From assembly GCF_024172085.1 (NCBI RefSeq), contig NZ_JAMZDZ010000001.1, forward strand, positions 1,550,001 to 1,614,000: a stretch of DNA of 64,000 nucleotides. The letters are read 5' to 3'. A model generated the notes under the pieces. That model ran no database searches, had not been told where the DNA came from, and saw nothing but the letters and a program-made list of their open reading frames with translations. This stretch comes from Hamadaea flava. Its GTDB lineage: Bacteria; Actinomycetota; Actinomycetes; Mycobacteriales; Micromonosporaceae. Below, in pieces: positions 1 through 7,945 of the stretch. The translations under genes were made by a program, and so were the position numbers. Numbering within the stretch: the first letter of the stretch is position 1; each line of letters begins with the position of its first letter.

Positions 1-101
1 AGGACCAACGCCAGCAGGGTGAGCAGCTGGATCGTTCGCAGCCCGAACCGGGTGCCCGGCCGCCGCCGTTCGTGGGTGGAGATGAAGGTGGTCGTGCTCA
101 C
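1..101 (-). CDS. Sugar ABC transporter permease, second subunit (5' fragment)
   Basis: This is the start of a second inner-membrane permease of a carbohydrate ABC importer (MalG type), cut by the left window edge after about 33 residues. It begins with GTG at 101-99, inside the stop codon of the preceding permease (GTGA overlap), which indicates translational coupling. The visible product reads MSTTTFISTHERRRPG, then turns hydrophobic (IQLLTLLALVL), as expected for an N-terminal tail leading into the first membrane helix. The assignment rests on position after a binding protein and a MalF-type permease, plus this hydrophobic start. The rest lies outside the window. Confidence 0.7.
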   Translation of the reverse strand, partial: MSTTTFISTHERRRPGTRFGLRTIQLLTLLALV

Positions 102-1054
102 GAGCGGCTCCAGCTTCGGGTGGCGCGCAGGTACACCGCCGACAGCACGGCCAGCGCGATGGCGAGCAGGAACGACAGCGCGGCGGCCTGGCCGTACGCG
201 CCGTTCTGGAAGGCGTACCGGAAGATCAGCAGCAGCACGGTGACCGTCGAGTCCTGCGGTCCACCACCGGTGAAGACGTAGGGCTCGGTGAACACCTGGA
301 TCGTGCTGATCAGCTGCATCAGCAGCAGCAAGCCGATGGTGGGGCGCAACTGGGGCAGCGTCACGTGCCAGATCCGCTTCCAGATGCCGGCGCCGTCGCT
401 CTCGGCCGCCTCGTAGAGTTCGGCCGGGATGCCGACCATCGCGGCGAGGTAGATCAGCACCGCGCCGCCCATGCCGGCCCAGGTGGACTCCAGGACGAGG
501 CTGAGCATCGCGGAGTCCGGCGACTGCAACCACGGGAACGGGCCGAGCCCGACCAGCCCGAAGACCGCGTTGAACAGGCCCGATCCGGGGTCGTAGAACC
601 ACTTCCACAGCAGCACCGACACCACCGGCGGGATGACCACCGGCAGGTACGCCAGGAAGCGGTAGATGCCGCCGGCCCGGCGTACCGTCGACATGATCGC
701 GGCGAGGATCAGCGGCGCGGGGAAGCCGATCAGCAACGCCAGGCCGACGAACAGCAGCGTGTTGCCGGCGGCCTTGCCCAGCAGCGGGTCGGCGAAGATC
801 GCGTGGAAGTTGTCCAGGCCGACCCAGCGGGCCGGCTCGACCAGATTGGTCTCCTGGAAGCTGATCAGCAGGCCCCGGATGATCGGCCACCAGGAGAACA
901 GCCCGAACACCACGAACGCCGGGATGAGCAGGACGAACGCGACCGCGTCGGCCCGCCACGCCGACCGGCGGCGCGACCGGGCCGCTCCGGCGGCGATGGC
1001 GCCGCCGGAGCGTTCGGTGGACCGGGCCGGGACCTCGGTCAGGTCGGCACTCAT
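98..1054 (-). CDS. Sugar ABC transporter permease (MalF/UgpA type)
   Basis: A 318-residue integral membrane permease of an ABC sugar importer. It has a basic cytoplasmic N-terminus of about 35 residues and then six probable membrane helices. Near the C-terminal third is the EAA loop (EAAESDGAGIWKRIWHVTLP), the site that docks the ATPase subunit; this loop defines binding-protein-dependent permeases. The start ATG overlaps the stop of the binding-protein gene (ATGA) and its own stop overlaps the next permease (GTGA), so the three genes form one transcription unit. No ATPase gene is visible; many actinomycete sugar importers share one MsiK-type ATPase encoded elsewhere. The substrate cannot be read from the sequence. 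Confidence 0.93.
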   Translation of the reverse strand: MSADLTEVPARSTERSGGAIAAGAARSRRRSAWRADAVAFVLLIPAFVVFGLFSWWPIIRGLLISFQETNLVEPARWVGLDNFHAIFADPLLGKAAGNTLLFVGLALLIGFPAPLILAAIMSTVRRAGGIYRFLAYLPVVIPPVVSVLLWKWFYDPGSGLFNAVFGLVGLGPFPWLQSPDSAMLSLVLESTWAGMGGAVLIYLAAMVGIPAELYEAAESDGAGIWKRIWHVTLPQLRPTIGLLLLMQLISTIQVFTEPYVFTGGGPQDSTVTVLLLIFRYAFQNGAYGQAAALSFLLAIALAVLSAVYLRATRSWSRS

Positions 1055-2430
1055 TTCTGGGCGGCGGCGAGCTTGGCGTTCACGTCGGACTCGGCCTTCG
1101 CCAGCAGGGCGTCGACGTCGGCGTTGCGGTCGGTCAGCACGGCCTGGATCGCGGTGTCGAGGGCGGCGTAGATGGCCTGGGCCTGCACCGCCGGCTCCGC
1201 GCGCAGCGCCAGCGCGGGCGTCCCGGTCAGGTACGGCGCGAAGTGCGGCAGCTCGACGTTGACGTACGGCTGGATCGCGGCCGTGATCTTGTCCTGCTGC
1301 GCCTGGTTGAACAGCGGCAACGTGGGTACGCCGACTGCCGCCTTCGGGTCGGCCGCCAGCGCCTTGGCGTTGGCCGCGGCGACCGCCGGGTCATACTGCG
1401 GCTGGGCGTACGCGAACAGCAGCCACTTGACCGCGGCGGCGCGCTTGGCCGCCGACACCGACGCCGGAACCATGTAGATCTTGCCGCCCGACAGCGTGGC
1501 GTTGCCGCCCGCCTGGGGCATCGCGCCGATGCCGTAGTCGCCGGTGTTCGTCATGCCGTAGGTGACCTTGGCCAGCCGGTAGGTGCCCGGCGTGCCGAGG
1601 AACATGCCGACCTGGCCGGCGGCGAACGCCTTGATCACGTCGTTCTGGTTGTTGAGCAGGTTGCGGCCCAGCGAGTCGTCGGTCCACCGCATCGTCTTGA
1701 GCAGGTTCAGCGCGCTCTTGGTCGGCGCGCTGTTGAAGTCCGCCACGTACTTGCCGTTGTCGAGGCGCTCCATCGAGCCGCCGTGCGCGTACGTGATCAT
1801 CGTGAGCTGCCAGCCGCCCTGGTTGTCCTTCGACTCCTGGACATAGCCGGGCTTGCCGGTCTTGGCGGCGATCTGCTTCGCGTACGCCTGGACGTCGGCC
1901 CACGTCGTCGGCGGCTTGTCCGGGTCGAGCCCGGCCTGGGCGAACAGCGCGCGGTTGTAGACCAGGCCCAGCGCGAACGGAGCCTCCGGTACGCCGTACA
2001 CCTCGCCGGCGGCGTCGCTGATCGGCTTGAGGACCTGCGGGTTGAACTCCTGGTAGTGGTTCCACCCGCGCAGGTCGCCGGTGATCGACGAGACCTGCTT
2101 GCGTTCGATGAGCCCCTGCGGCTCGGTGAGCGGGACGCTGATGACGTCCTCGATGCTGCCGCCGGCCAGCTTGGCCGAGAAGGTCATCGAGTCCCAGACG
2201 TTGGTCGAGCCCTCGATCTTGATGCCCGGGTTGGCCTTCTCGAAGTCGGCGACCAGCTTGGCGAACTGGTCCAGGCTCGCCTTCTCGGTGGCCGGCGGCA
2301 TCCCCTGCACGCGGAGGACGATCGTGTCGCCCGTGCCGTCGCTGGTGGGCTTGAGCGAGTCGCAGCCGGTCAACGCGGCCACCGCCGCGCCGCCGAACAG
2401 CGCGAGGGCGGACCGTCGGGTGGTTCTCAT
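1051..2430 (-). CDS. Extracellular sugar-binding lipoprotein of ABC importer
   Basis: A 459-residue family-1 solute-binding protein that would capture a sugar outside the membrane and hand it to the permeases downstream. The N-terminus MRTTRRSALALFGGAAVAAL is a twin-arginine-like signal ending in an LTGC lipobox, so the mature protein should be lipid-anchored at Cys23. Further on are features typical of maltose/oligosaccharide-binding folds, including a YGVPEAPFALGLVYNRALF stretch and a GQVGMFLGTPG loop. It is the first gene of the importer operon and lies downstream of a LacI regulator on the same strand. The neighbouring sugar-acid dehydratase suggests an acidic sugar or glycoside as substrate, but that is inference. 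Confidence 0.93.
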   Translation of the reverse strand: MRTTRRSALALFGGAAVAALTGCDSLKPTSDGTGDTIVLRVQGMPPATEKASLDQFAKLVADFEKANPGIKIEGSTNVWDSMTFSAKLAGGSIEDVISVPLTEPQGLIERKQVSSITGDLRGWNHYQEFNPQVLKPISDAAGEVYGVPEAPFALGLVYNRALFAQAGLDPDKPPTTWADVQAYAKQIAAKTGKPGYVQESKDNQGGWQLTMITYAHGGSMERLDNGKYVADFNSAPTKSALNLLKTMRWTDDSLGRNLLNNQNDVIKAFAAGQVGMFLGTPGTYRLAKVTYGMTNTGDYGIGAMPQAGGNATLSGGKIYMVPASVSAAKRAAAVKWLLFAYAQPQYDPAVAAANAKALAADPKAAVGVPTLPLFNQAQQDKITAAIQPYVNVELPHFAPYLTGTPALALRAEPAVQAQAIYAALDTAIQAVLTDRNADVDALLAKAESDVNAKLAAAQK

Positions 2431-2485
2431 GTCGCACTCCCAGGGGTGGGGCGTCCGTACGCGGGACGCGAAGGGCTGCCGGCTC

Positions 2486-2500
2486 GGGGCCGATGGCCCC
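2486..2500 (-). terminator. Short GC hairpin between lacI and importer genes
   Basis: GGGGCC and GGCCCC are separated by GAT, giving a 6-bp stem with a three-base loop in the 92-bp gap after the LacI stop codon. It has no T-tract. It may weakly terminate lacI transcription before the importer operon, or be incidental. Confidence 0.3.
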
Positions 2501-2522
2501 TGCCGTTGCGGATGTTCAGATG

Positions 2523-3497
2523 TCAGGCGGCGGCCGGACCGGTCGACGCCCGGGGAATGAGCCGCGATCCGATCTCGACCTTGCGGGCGGGCTGATCGGG
2601 ATCGGCGACGGTCTCGGCGAGCAGGTCGCCCGCCTTCGTGGCGATCTCCTCGGCGGAGATGCGGATGGTGGTCAGCGACGGGGTCGCGGTGGTGGCCAGC
2701 AGGGTGTCGTCGATGCCGATGACGCTGACGCGGCCGGGCACGTCGATGCCGAGCCGGGACAGTTGGTGCAGGATGCCGAGGGCGACGAGGTCGTTGTGGG
2801 CCACGACGGCGGTCGCCTCGTTGGCGGCGACCAGAGTCGCGGCGTGGACGCCGGTCTCGAAGCGCGGTTCGTAGGGGCCGAGTTCGATCAGGGCGAGGTC
2901 ATGCGCGGCGAACGATTCCCGGATGGACTTGCCCCGCGACAGTTCGGGGCGGGACCCGTCGACGAAGACGCACCGGCGATGCCCATACGCCCGCAGGTGC
3001 TCGGCGGCCTGAGTCAGCCCGGCGGCGAGCGACACGTGCACCTCGCTGATCCCGTCGACGTGCCGGTTGCCCAGCACCAGCGGCACCTGCCGGGACAGCT
3101 CGACGAGCCGGTCGTCGGGCAATGTGGACGCCCACAGCAGCAGCCCGTCGACCTTCTTCACGACCGCCGCGATCGTCTCGATCTCGTCGGCCTCACGCTC
3201 GTCGCTGTCGGCGACCAGCAGGGTGTAGCCCTGACGGCGGGCGCGGGCCTGCATCGCCTTGAAGATCGGCGGGAAGAACGGGTTGGCGATGTCGGGGATG
3301 ACCAGACCCAGCGTCCCGGTACGCCCGCCGCGCAGCGACCGCGCCGCCGGGTTCGGCGAGTAGCCCAGCCGGGTGGCCGCCTCCAGGATGCGCTGCAACG
3401 TACGCTCGCCGACCTGGTCCGGGGCGGTGAACGCCCGCGAGACGGTGGAGATGGATACTCCCGCCGCGCTGGCGACCTCACGAATGGTGACCGCCAC
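2523..3497 (-). CDS. LacI-family transcriptional regulator
   Basis: A 324-residue repressor. The N-terminal helix-turn-helix reads TIREVASAAGVSISTVSRAF and is followed by a hinge region and a periplasmic-binding-protein-like effector domain ending with a typical VIGIDDTLLATTATPSLTTI stretch. I start it at GTG 3497 because AGGAGG lies 7 nt upstream and the reading begins directly with VAVTIREVA; an in-frame GTG two codons earlier is also possible. It sits between the importer operon and the divergent dehydratase gene, so it most likely controls both in response to the imported sugar. A LacI-like half-palindrome with a central AACGTT lies at 3647-3658 in front of the dehydratase. Confidence 0.92.
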   Translation of the reverse strand: MAVTIREVASAAGVSISTVSRAFTAPDQVGERTLQRILEAATRLGYSPNPAARSLRGGRTGTLGLVIPDIANPFFPPIFKAMQARARRQGYTLLVADSDEREADEIETIAAVVKKVDGLLLWASTLPDDRLVELSRQVPLVLGNRHVDGISEVHVSLAAGLTQAAEHLRAYGHRRCVFVDGSRPELSRGKSIRESFAAHDLALIELGPYEPRFETGVHAATLVAANEATAVVAHNDLVALGILHQLSRLGIDVPGRVSVIGIDDTLLATTATPSLTTIRISAEEIATKAGDLLAETVADPDQPARKVEIGSRLIPRASTGPAAA

Positions 3498-3646
3498 CCT
3501 CACCCCTCCTCGCATGATCCGATGCCCGAGGATCGTTGCAAACCTTCCCGCAAGTGTCAAGGGCGTTACGCCACGGAAAAATCCCTGCTGTTGACGCCGA
3601 TCAAGGCTGCCGTTTACCTTGTTCCGCGAACGCTCCCATGATTTGC

Positions 3647-3658
3647 GGGAACGTTTTC
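3647..3658. promoter_or_regulatory. Candidate LacI operator upstream of dehydratase
   Basis: GGGAACGTTTTC has the central CpG dyad (AACGTT) typical of LacI-family operators. A weaker related box, GAACGCTC, is centred 21 bp upstream at 3631-3632, two helical turns away. Both lie in the 206-bp gap between the divergent regulator and dehydratase genes. This is a motif reading only; binding is not shown. Confidence 0.45.
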
Positions 3659-3703
3659 ATAGGCGCTCATGGGCCCTCACGGGCTGTCTGGGGAGGACAC
3701 GGC

Positions 3704-4834
3704 ATGAAGATCACGGGGTGGGAGATCCTGACCCTGCCCGATCACGGCGACAGCATGATGCTCGTCGTGGTCGACACGGACGAGGGCGTCTACGGACTCG
3801 GCGAAGTCGGCATCCGGTCCCGGCAACGGGCGGTCGCCGGTGGGATCGACCACCTCGGCGAGCTGCTGATCGGCGAGGACCCGATGCGCGTCGAGCACCT
3901 GTGGCAGGTCATGTTCCGCCGCGGCTTCTTCCCGGCCGACCGCATCCTCGGCGCGGCCATCGCCGCCCTCGACGTCGCGCTGTGGGACATCCGGGGCAAG
4001 GCTTTGGGCGTACCGATCTATCAATTGCTGGGCGGCGCGAATCGCGACTTCGTGCCCTGCTACACCCACCTCGGTGACGACGTGTCCGTGCTCCTGGACC
4101 GGGCCGCGGACCTGGTGGCCAAGGGCTGGCGGCACCTGCGCTTCGCGGTGCCGCAGGAGGGCGACCAGCTGGACCAGCGCGCGAGCATGCGCGCGGGCAT
4201 CGAGCTGTTCCATCGAGTACGCGACGCGGTCGGCGACGAGATCGAACTGATCCTGGACGTCCACACGCGACTGGATCCGCCGGAGGCGGTGACCCTGTGC
4301 CGGGAGATCGAGTCGGCGCGACCGTACTTCGTGGAGGATCCACTTCGGAGCGAAGGGCTGGACAGCTATCGCATGCTCCGGACGCGCACCGGCGTGCCGT
4401 TGGCGGCCGGCGAGCAGTTCGGCTCCAAATGGGAGTTCCAGCGGCTGCTCGAACAGGATCTGATCGACTACGCGCGGGTGGACGTCGGCGTGGCGTCCGG
4501 GCTGACCGAGGCGAAGAAGATCGCCGCGATGGCCGAAGCCCACTACATCAAGCTCGCCACCCACAATCCGCTTGGGCCGGTGACCGCCGCCTCGTCGCTG
4601 CACCTCAATCTGGCCTGCCCGAACGTCGGCGTTCAGGAGCACCAGAACGATCCGGAACCGGTCACCGCGGCGGTCTTCACGCAGCGGCCGGAGGTGCGTC
4701 CCGGCCGGGCCGAGATCCCCACCGCGCCGGGCCTCGGCGTCGACATCGACCGGGCCGCCGCCCGGGAGCTGCAGGCGCGGGCAGCCGAACGCCCGCATCT
4801 GCGCGCCACCGACGGCGCCTTCACCAACTGGTGA
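3704..4834 (+). CDS. Enolase-superfamily sugar-acid dehydratase (mandelate racemase/muconate lactonizing group)
   Basis: A 376-residue enzyme expected to abstract a proton alpha to a carboxylate and eliminate water from a sugar acid, giving a 2-keto-3-deoxy acid. Visible metal ligands are Asp185 in DVH, Glu211 in VEDP and Glu237 in GEQ, with His287 in HNPLGP as a probable catalytic residue. DVH with HNPLGP resembles galactonate, gluconate or mannonate dehydratases (DgoD/RspA-like) rather than muconate cycloisomerases. The exact substrate is open. The start at 3704 is chosen because GGGGAGG lies about 6 nt upstream; longer in-frame starts would run through the presumed operator. It is followed 13 bp later by an SDR gene. 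Confidence 0.88.
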   Translation: MKITGWEILTLPDHGDSMMLVVVDTDEGVYGLGEVGIRSRQRAVAGGIDHLGELLIGEDPMRVEHLWQVMFRRGFFPADRILGAAIAALDVALWDIRGKALGVPIYQLLGGANRDFVPCYTHLGDDVSVLLDRAADLVAKGWRHLRFAVPQEGDQLDQRASMRAGIELFHRVRDAVGDEIELILDVHTRLDPPEAVTLCREIESARPYFVEDPLRSEGLDSYRMLRTRTGVPLAAGEQFGSKWEFQRLLEQDLIDYARVDVGVASGLTEAKKIAAMAEAHYIKLATHNPLGPVTAASSLHLNLACPNVGVQEHQNDPEPVTAAVFTQRPEVRPGRAEIPTAPGLGVDIDRAAARELQARAAERPHLRATDGAFTNW

Positions 4835-4847
4835 GAGGCTTAGCCGC

Positions 4848-5702
4848 ATGACAATCTCGCGCGTACTGGTGACGGGCGCGGCCGGGCGGATCGGCCGGGC
4901 GGTGCTCGCCCGGCTCGCCGAGCAGGGGGTCGCCGCGCACGCCCTGGTCCTCGATGATCCCGGCGACCTGGCCGCCGACCGCGTCTTCACCGGTTCGGCC
5001 GCCGATCCCGCGCGCGTGCGTACGGCGCTGGACGGGGTGGACGGCGTGATCCACCTCGCCGCGATCCCGACCCCCGAACGCAACGAGGCGCTGGAGGTGT
5101 TCACCGCCAACGTCTCGGCGACCTTCGCCGTCCTCGAGGAGGCGGGCCGGGCCGGCATCCGGCGGGCGGTCATCGCCAGCAGCTACGCCGCGACCGGGCT
5201 GCCGTTCGCGCGTACGCTGCTGCATCCGGCGTACGTGCCGATCGATCCGGCGATGCCGACCGAGATCGAGGACCCGTACGCCCTGTCTAAGCAGACCGAC
5301 GAACTCACCGCGGCGATGATGGCCCACCGACACGGCATGACCGTCGTCGCGCTGCGCTACCCGTTCGTCGGCGGCTTCGACGAACGCCTCCCCGGCTGGG
5401 CCGCGAAGATCGCCGAGCGGCCGGAACTGGGCGCCCGGGATCTCTGGTCCTATCTGGAGACGGGGGACGCGGCCCGTGCGGCGCACCTCGCCCTCGGCGC
5501 TCCGGTGTCCGGCGCCCCGGTGTTCTACGTCGCCGCACCCCGGACGGTGGTCCCCTACTCGACCGCCGAGCTGCTCGACCGCTTCCATCCCGGCGTACCG
5601 CGCCGGGCGGACCTGCCGGGCCGGACCGTGCCGATCGATCTGCGGCCCGCCCGCGAGGTGCTGGGTTTCACCGCCGCATACGAACTCGACCTCGGCGACT
5701 GA
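4848..5702 (+). CDS. NAD(P)-dependent epimerase/dehydratase-like SDR oxidoreductase
   Basis: A 284-residue extended short-chain dehydrogenase. The nucleotide-binding motif GAAGRIG lies near residues 9-15, an HLAAIP strand follows, and the catalytic YALSK (YxxxK) lies about two-thirds of the way to the C-terminus, preceded by SSYAATG. The arrangement resembles sugar-nucleotide epimerases and uronate dehydrogenases. The 13-bp gap to the dehydratase gene implies one operon, so a sugar or sugar-acid oxidation feeding the dehydratase is plausible but unproven. The C-terminal half shows no extra domain. Confidence 0.8.
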   Translation: MTISRVLVTGAAGRIGRAVLARLAEQGVAAHALVLDDPGDLAADRVFTGSAADPARVRTALDGVDGVIHLAAIPTPERNEALEVFTANVSATFAVLEEAGRAGIRRAVIASSYAATGLPFARTLLHPAYVPIDPAMPTEIEDPYALSKQTDELTAAMMAHRHGMTVVALRYPFVGGFDERLPGWAAKIAERPELGARDLWSYLETGDAARAAHLALGAPVSGAPVFYVAAPRTVVPYSTAELLDRFHPGVPRRADLPGRTVPIDLRPAREVLGFTAAYELDLGD

Positions 5703-5720
5703 TCACGGGCGAGGTACGCG

Positions 5721-6275
5721 TCAGCGGGCGATCAGGGTACGCAGGACGGGGCGGGCCGCTTCGACGGGATCGGCGTCCGGCGGCATTCGTAGCGCGCCGC
5801 TGATCCACAGGCTCGCGAAGCCGTGTGCGATCGACCACGCGGCCAAGGTGGCGTCCGCCGGCCGTGCCGCCGCGCCCGGCACGGCGACCGAGCCCTTGCG
5901 CAGCACTTCGGCCGCCCGGATCTCGGCCGCCTGGAGGGCTTCGTCGTCTTGCCGGTAGAGGGCCGGTTGGAACATCACGGAGAAGTGCACCGGGTGGTGG
6001 ACGGCGAATCCCACGTACGCCACCCCGGCCGCGAGGAAGTCCGTCTCCGCGGCTTCCAGCGCGTCCGCGAGCAGGCCGAATCCCTCGGCGGCGATGGCGG
6101 TGAGCACGCCTGCCTTGTCGCCGAAGTGGTACGCCGGAGCCGCGTGGGAGACCCCGGCCCGGCGGGCCAGCTCCCGCAGGCTCCACCCGTCGAGACCGGA
6201 TTCGCCGATCGCCGCGACGGCGGCGGTGACGATCGTGCGGCGGAGGTCTCCATGGTGGTATCCGGCCTTGGTCAC
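5721..6275 (-). CDS. TetR-family transcriptional regulator
   Basis: A 184-residue TetR-type repressor. The N-terminal DNA-binding part contains GYHHGDLRRTIVTAAVAAI and the recognition helix region LRELARRAGVSHAAPAYHF; a helical ligand domain follows. The start at GTG 6275 is supported by GGAGAG about 7 nt upstream and by reading straight into TKAGYHHGD; the longer open frame upstream would run through the operators. It is divergent from a DoxX-like gene, and two related operator-like boxes lie in the 105-bp gap, so control of both genes is likely. Confidence 0.92.
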   Translation of the reverse strand: MTKAGYHHGDLRRTIVTAAVAAIGESGLDGWSLRELARRAGVSHAAPAYHFGDKAGVLTAIAAEGFGLLADALEAAETDFLAAGVAYVGFAVHHPVHFSVMFQPALYRQDDEALQAAEIRAAEVLRKGSVAVPGAAARPADATLAAWSIAHGFASLWISGALRMPPDADPVEAARPVLRTLIAR

Positions 6276-6302
6276 GGCGTTCTCTCCTCGACATCGACTC
6301 AA

Positions 6303-6317
6303 CTTGTCATTGACAAG
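6303..6317. promoter_or_regulatory. Candidate TetR operator, perfect inverted repeat
   Basis: CTTGTCATTGACAAG is a perfect 7-bp inverted repeat around one central base. It lies 28 bp upstream of the TetR start and between two divergent genes, where autoregulatory TetR operators are usually found. Confidence 0.7.
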
Positions 6318-6350
6318 ATAGCGTACCGGAGCTAGTTTTTTCGACCATAT

Positions 6351-6365
6351 CTTGACGTTGACTAG
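6351..6365. promoter_or_regulatory. Second, imperfect copy of the TetR operator
   Basis: CTTGACGTTGACTAG matches the perfect box at 6303-6317 at 11 of 15 positions and sits 16 bp upstream of the DoxX-like start codon. A weaker second site of this kind would let the regulator repress the membrane-protein gene directly. Confidence 0.5.
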
Positions 6366-6380
6366 TTCCGGAGGTCCGCC

Positions 6381-6887
6381 ATGACAATCCTCGTCCTGCT
6401 GATCGCGCTCGCCGTGTTTCGCGGGCTCGGCGCGCTCGGCGTACGCCGCTTCGCGACCTGGCCCACGGCTGCGGCCCACGCCCTAGCGATCATGCTGTTC
6501 ATGACGTCCAGCGCACACTTCGTCCCCGGCGACGTCACCGTGATGCCGACCCACGACGATCTGCTGGCGATGGTCCCGCCGGTCGTGCCGTTCCCGTCCG
6601 CCATGGTCTACCTCACCGGCGTACTGGAGTTCCTGGGCGCACTCGGCCTGATCATCGGCCGCACCCGCCGGGCGGCCGGATACTGCCTCGCCCTGCTGTT
6701 CGTCATCATGCTCCCCGCCAACGTGTACGCCGCCGTCGCCGAAGTCCCGTTCGACGGCGCCCCGGCGACTCCGTTGTGGCAGCGCATCCCGGAGCAGATC
6801 CTCTACATCGCGGTGGCGCTGTGGCCCACCCGCGGTGCGCTGCCTCTGCCACGCCTGCCGATGCGGTCGCGCCGTCAGGCGGCCTGA
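6381..6887 (+). CDS. DoxX-like small integral membrane protein
   Basis: A 168-residue membrane protein with four hydrophobic segments and the conserved helix pair FPSAMVYLTGVLEFLGALGLIIGRTRRAAGYCLALLFVIMLPANVYAA seen in the DoxX family. Members have been linked to redox and thiol stress in actinobacteria, but the biochemical role here is unknown. GGAGG lies 7 nt upstream of the ATG. It is divergent from a TetR regulator whose operator copies lie in the gap, so expression is probably induced by that regulator's ligand. Its 3' end overlaps the convergent F420-type gene by 13 bp. Confidence 0.8.
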   Translation: MTILVLLIALAVFRGLGALGVRRFATWPTAAAHALAIMLFMTSSAHFVPGDVTVMPTHDDLLAMVPPVVPFPSAMVYLTGVLEFLGALGLIIGRTRRAAGYCLALLFVIMLPANVYAAVAEVPFDGAPATPLWQRIPEQILYIAVALWPTRGALPLPRLPMRSRRQAA

Positions 6888-7342
6888 CGAGGATCCAGCC
6901 GGATGACCGGCAGTACGCGGTCGGTCCGCTCCTGGTACTGCGCGAAACGCGGGGCAGCCGCGACGATCTGCCGCCAGGCGTGCTCGCGTTCGTCACCGTG
7001 GAGTTGGCGGGCGACCACCTCGATGGTCCGGCCCCCGACCTCGATCCGGACCTTGTCGGGGTGGGCGGAGAGGTTGTAGTACCAGGCGGGGTTGTCGACA
7101 GCGGCATTGGCCGAGGCGACGATGATGCGGCTGCCGTCGGGACCGGGAAACCAGCCGACCGGGTTCGCCCGTTCCTGGCCGCTGCGGCGGCCGACGGTGG
7201 TGAGGACAAGGGCGTTGAAGCCCATCATCGTGCCGGTGCCGGACCGACGCAGGCGCCTGGTCATCATCGTGTTGACCCAGCGAAAGAACCGCCCCTTGGG
7301 CTGGCGCCGGCCGCGGGTTCCCCGGCGAGTGTCGAATGTCAT
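6875..7342 (-). CDS. Deazaflavin (F420)-dependent nitroreductase-family protein (Ddn-like)
   Basis: A 155-residue protein of the Ddn/FDOR-B type, which uses reduced F420 to reduce quinones, nitro compounds or similar acceptors. The diagnostic stretch is LVLTTVGRRSGQERANPVGW followed by IIVASANAAVDNPAWYYNLSAHP and the VGGRTIEVVARQL strand. The basic N-terminus is typical of membrane-associated members. It lies 29 bp downstream of the MarR gene on the same strand and is probably co-transcribed with it. The physiological acceptor cannot be told from sequence. Confidence 0.9.
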   Translation of the reverse strand: MTFDTRRGTRGRRQPKGRFFRWVNTMMTRRLRRSGTGTMMGFNALVLTTVGRRSGQERANPVGWFPGPDGSRIIVASANAAVDNPAWYYNLSAHPDKVRIEVGGRTIEVVARQLHGDEREHAWRQIVAAAPRFAQYQERTDRVLPVIRLDPRQAA

Positions 7343-7371
7343 GGGGCAGCCTCCGATGTCGAGGGGTCCGG

Positions 7372-7827
7372 TCAGCAGGTGTCGGCCCGGACGGCGGGGG
7401 ACGTGCCGTCGCCGTGCAGTCGCTCGAGCAACGGGGTCAGCGTCTCGCGCTCGCCGTCCGTGAGCCGATGCAGGATCATGTTGCGCTCGGCCACCGCCTC
7501 GGCGATCCGGCCTCGCACCGCCGCCCCCTCGTCCGTCAGGGCGAGCATCTTGACGCGGCGGTCCTCGCCGGGAACCCGGGCCACGAGGCCGCGCTCCTCC
7601 AGCTGATCGGCCAGGCTCGTGATGTAGGACCGATCGCAGTGCAAGCGCTCGGCGAGGTCCCGCATCGGGGCCGGGGTGGCCAGCAGCACGACCGCCCGAG
7701 CGAGCGGCACGGACAGACCCAGCGCACCGACCGTGGCGGCGAAGTCCACCTTGGCCTGCTCCACGATGCCGACCAGCAGCTCCGCCAATCGGCCCGCCTC
7801 AGCGAGTCGCGCCTCCCGATCTGTCAT
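7372..7827 (-). CDS. MarR-family transcriptional regulator
   Basis: A 151-residue winged-helix regulator. It has the MarR recognition helix region MRDLAERLHCDRSYITSLADQLEERGLV and the wing PGEDRRVKMLALTDEG. I start it at ATG 7827 (MTDREARL) rather than the longer frame from 7854, which would include the operator region. It is divergent from an Old Yellow Enzyme gene and upstream of a Ddn-like gene, both reductases of electrophiles. An electrophile- or quinone-responsive role is a reasonable inference. Confidence 0.9.
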   Translation of the reverse strand: MTDREARLAEAGRLAELLVGIVEQAKVDFAATVGALGLSVPLARAVVLLATPAPMRDLAERLHCDRSYITSLADQLEERGLVARVPGEDRRVKMLALTDEGAAVRGRIAEAVAERNMILHRLTDGERETLTPLLERLHGDGTSPAVRADTC

Positions 7828-7847
7828 GCGCCCCACATTACTACACA

Positions 7848-7859
7848 AACTCAATAGTT
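7848..7859. promoter_or_regulatory. Candidate MarR operator
   Basis: AACTCAATAGTT is a 4-bp inverted repeat (AACT/AGTT) around CAAT, lying between the divergent MarR and ene-reductase genes in a short AT-rich stretch. A related half-site, GAACTCAT, follows at 7863-7870. Confidence 0.4.
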
Positions 7860-7945
7860 GACGAACTCATGTATTGCGCTACGGTGGATGCGTGACCCGC
7901 TCAACTATCTGGCGGGCCAACGAATGCCTTCGGGAGCGGACAACG

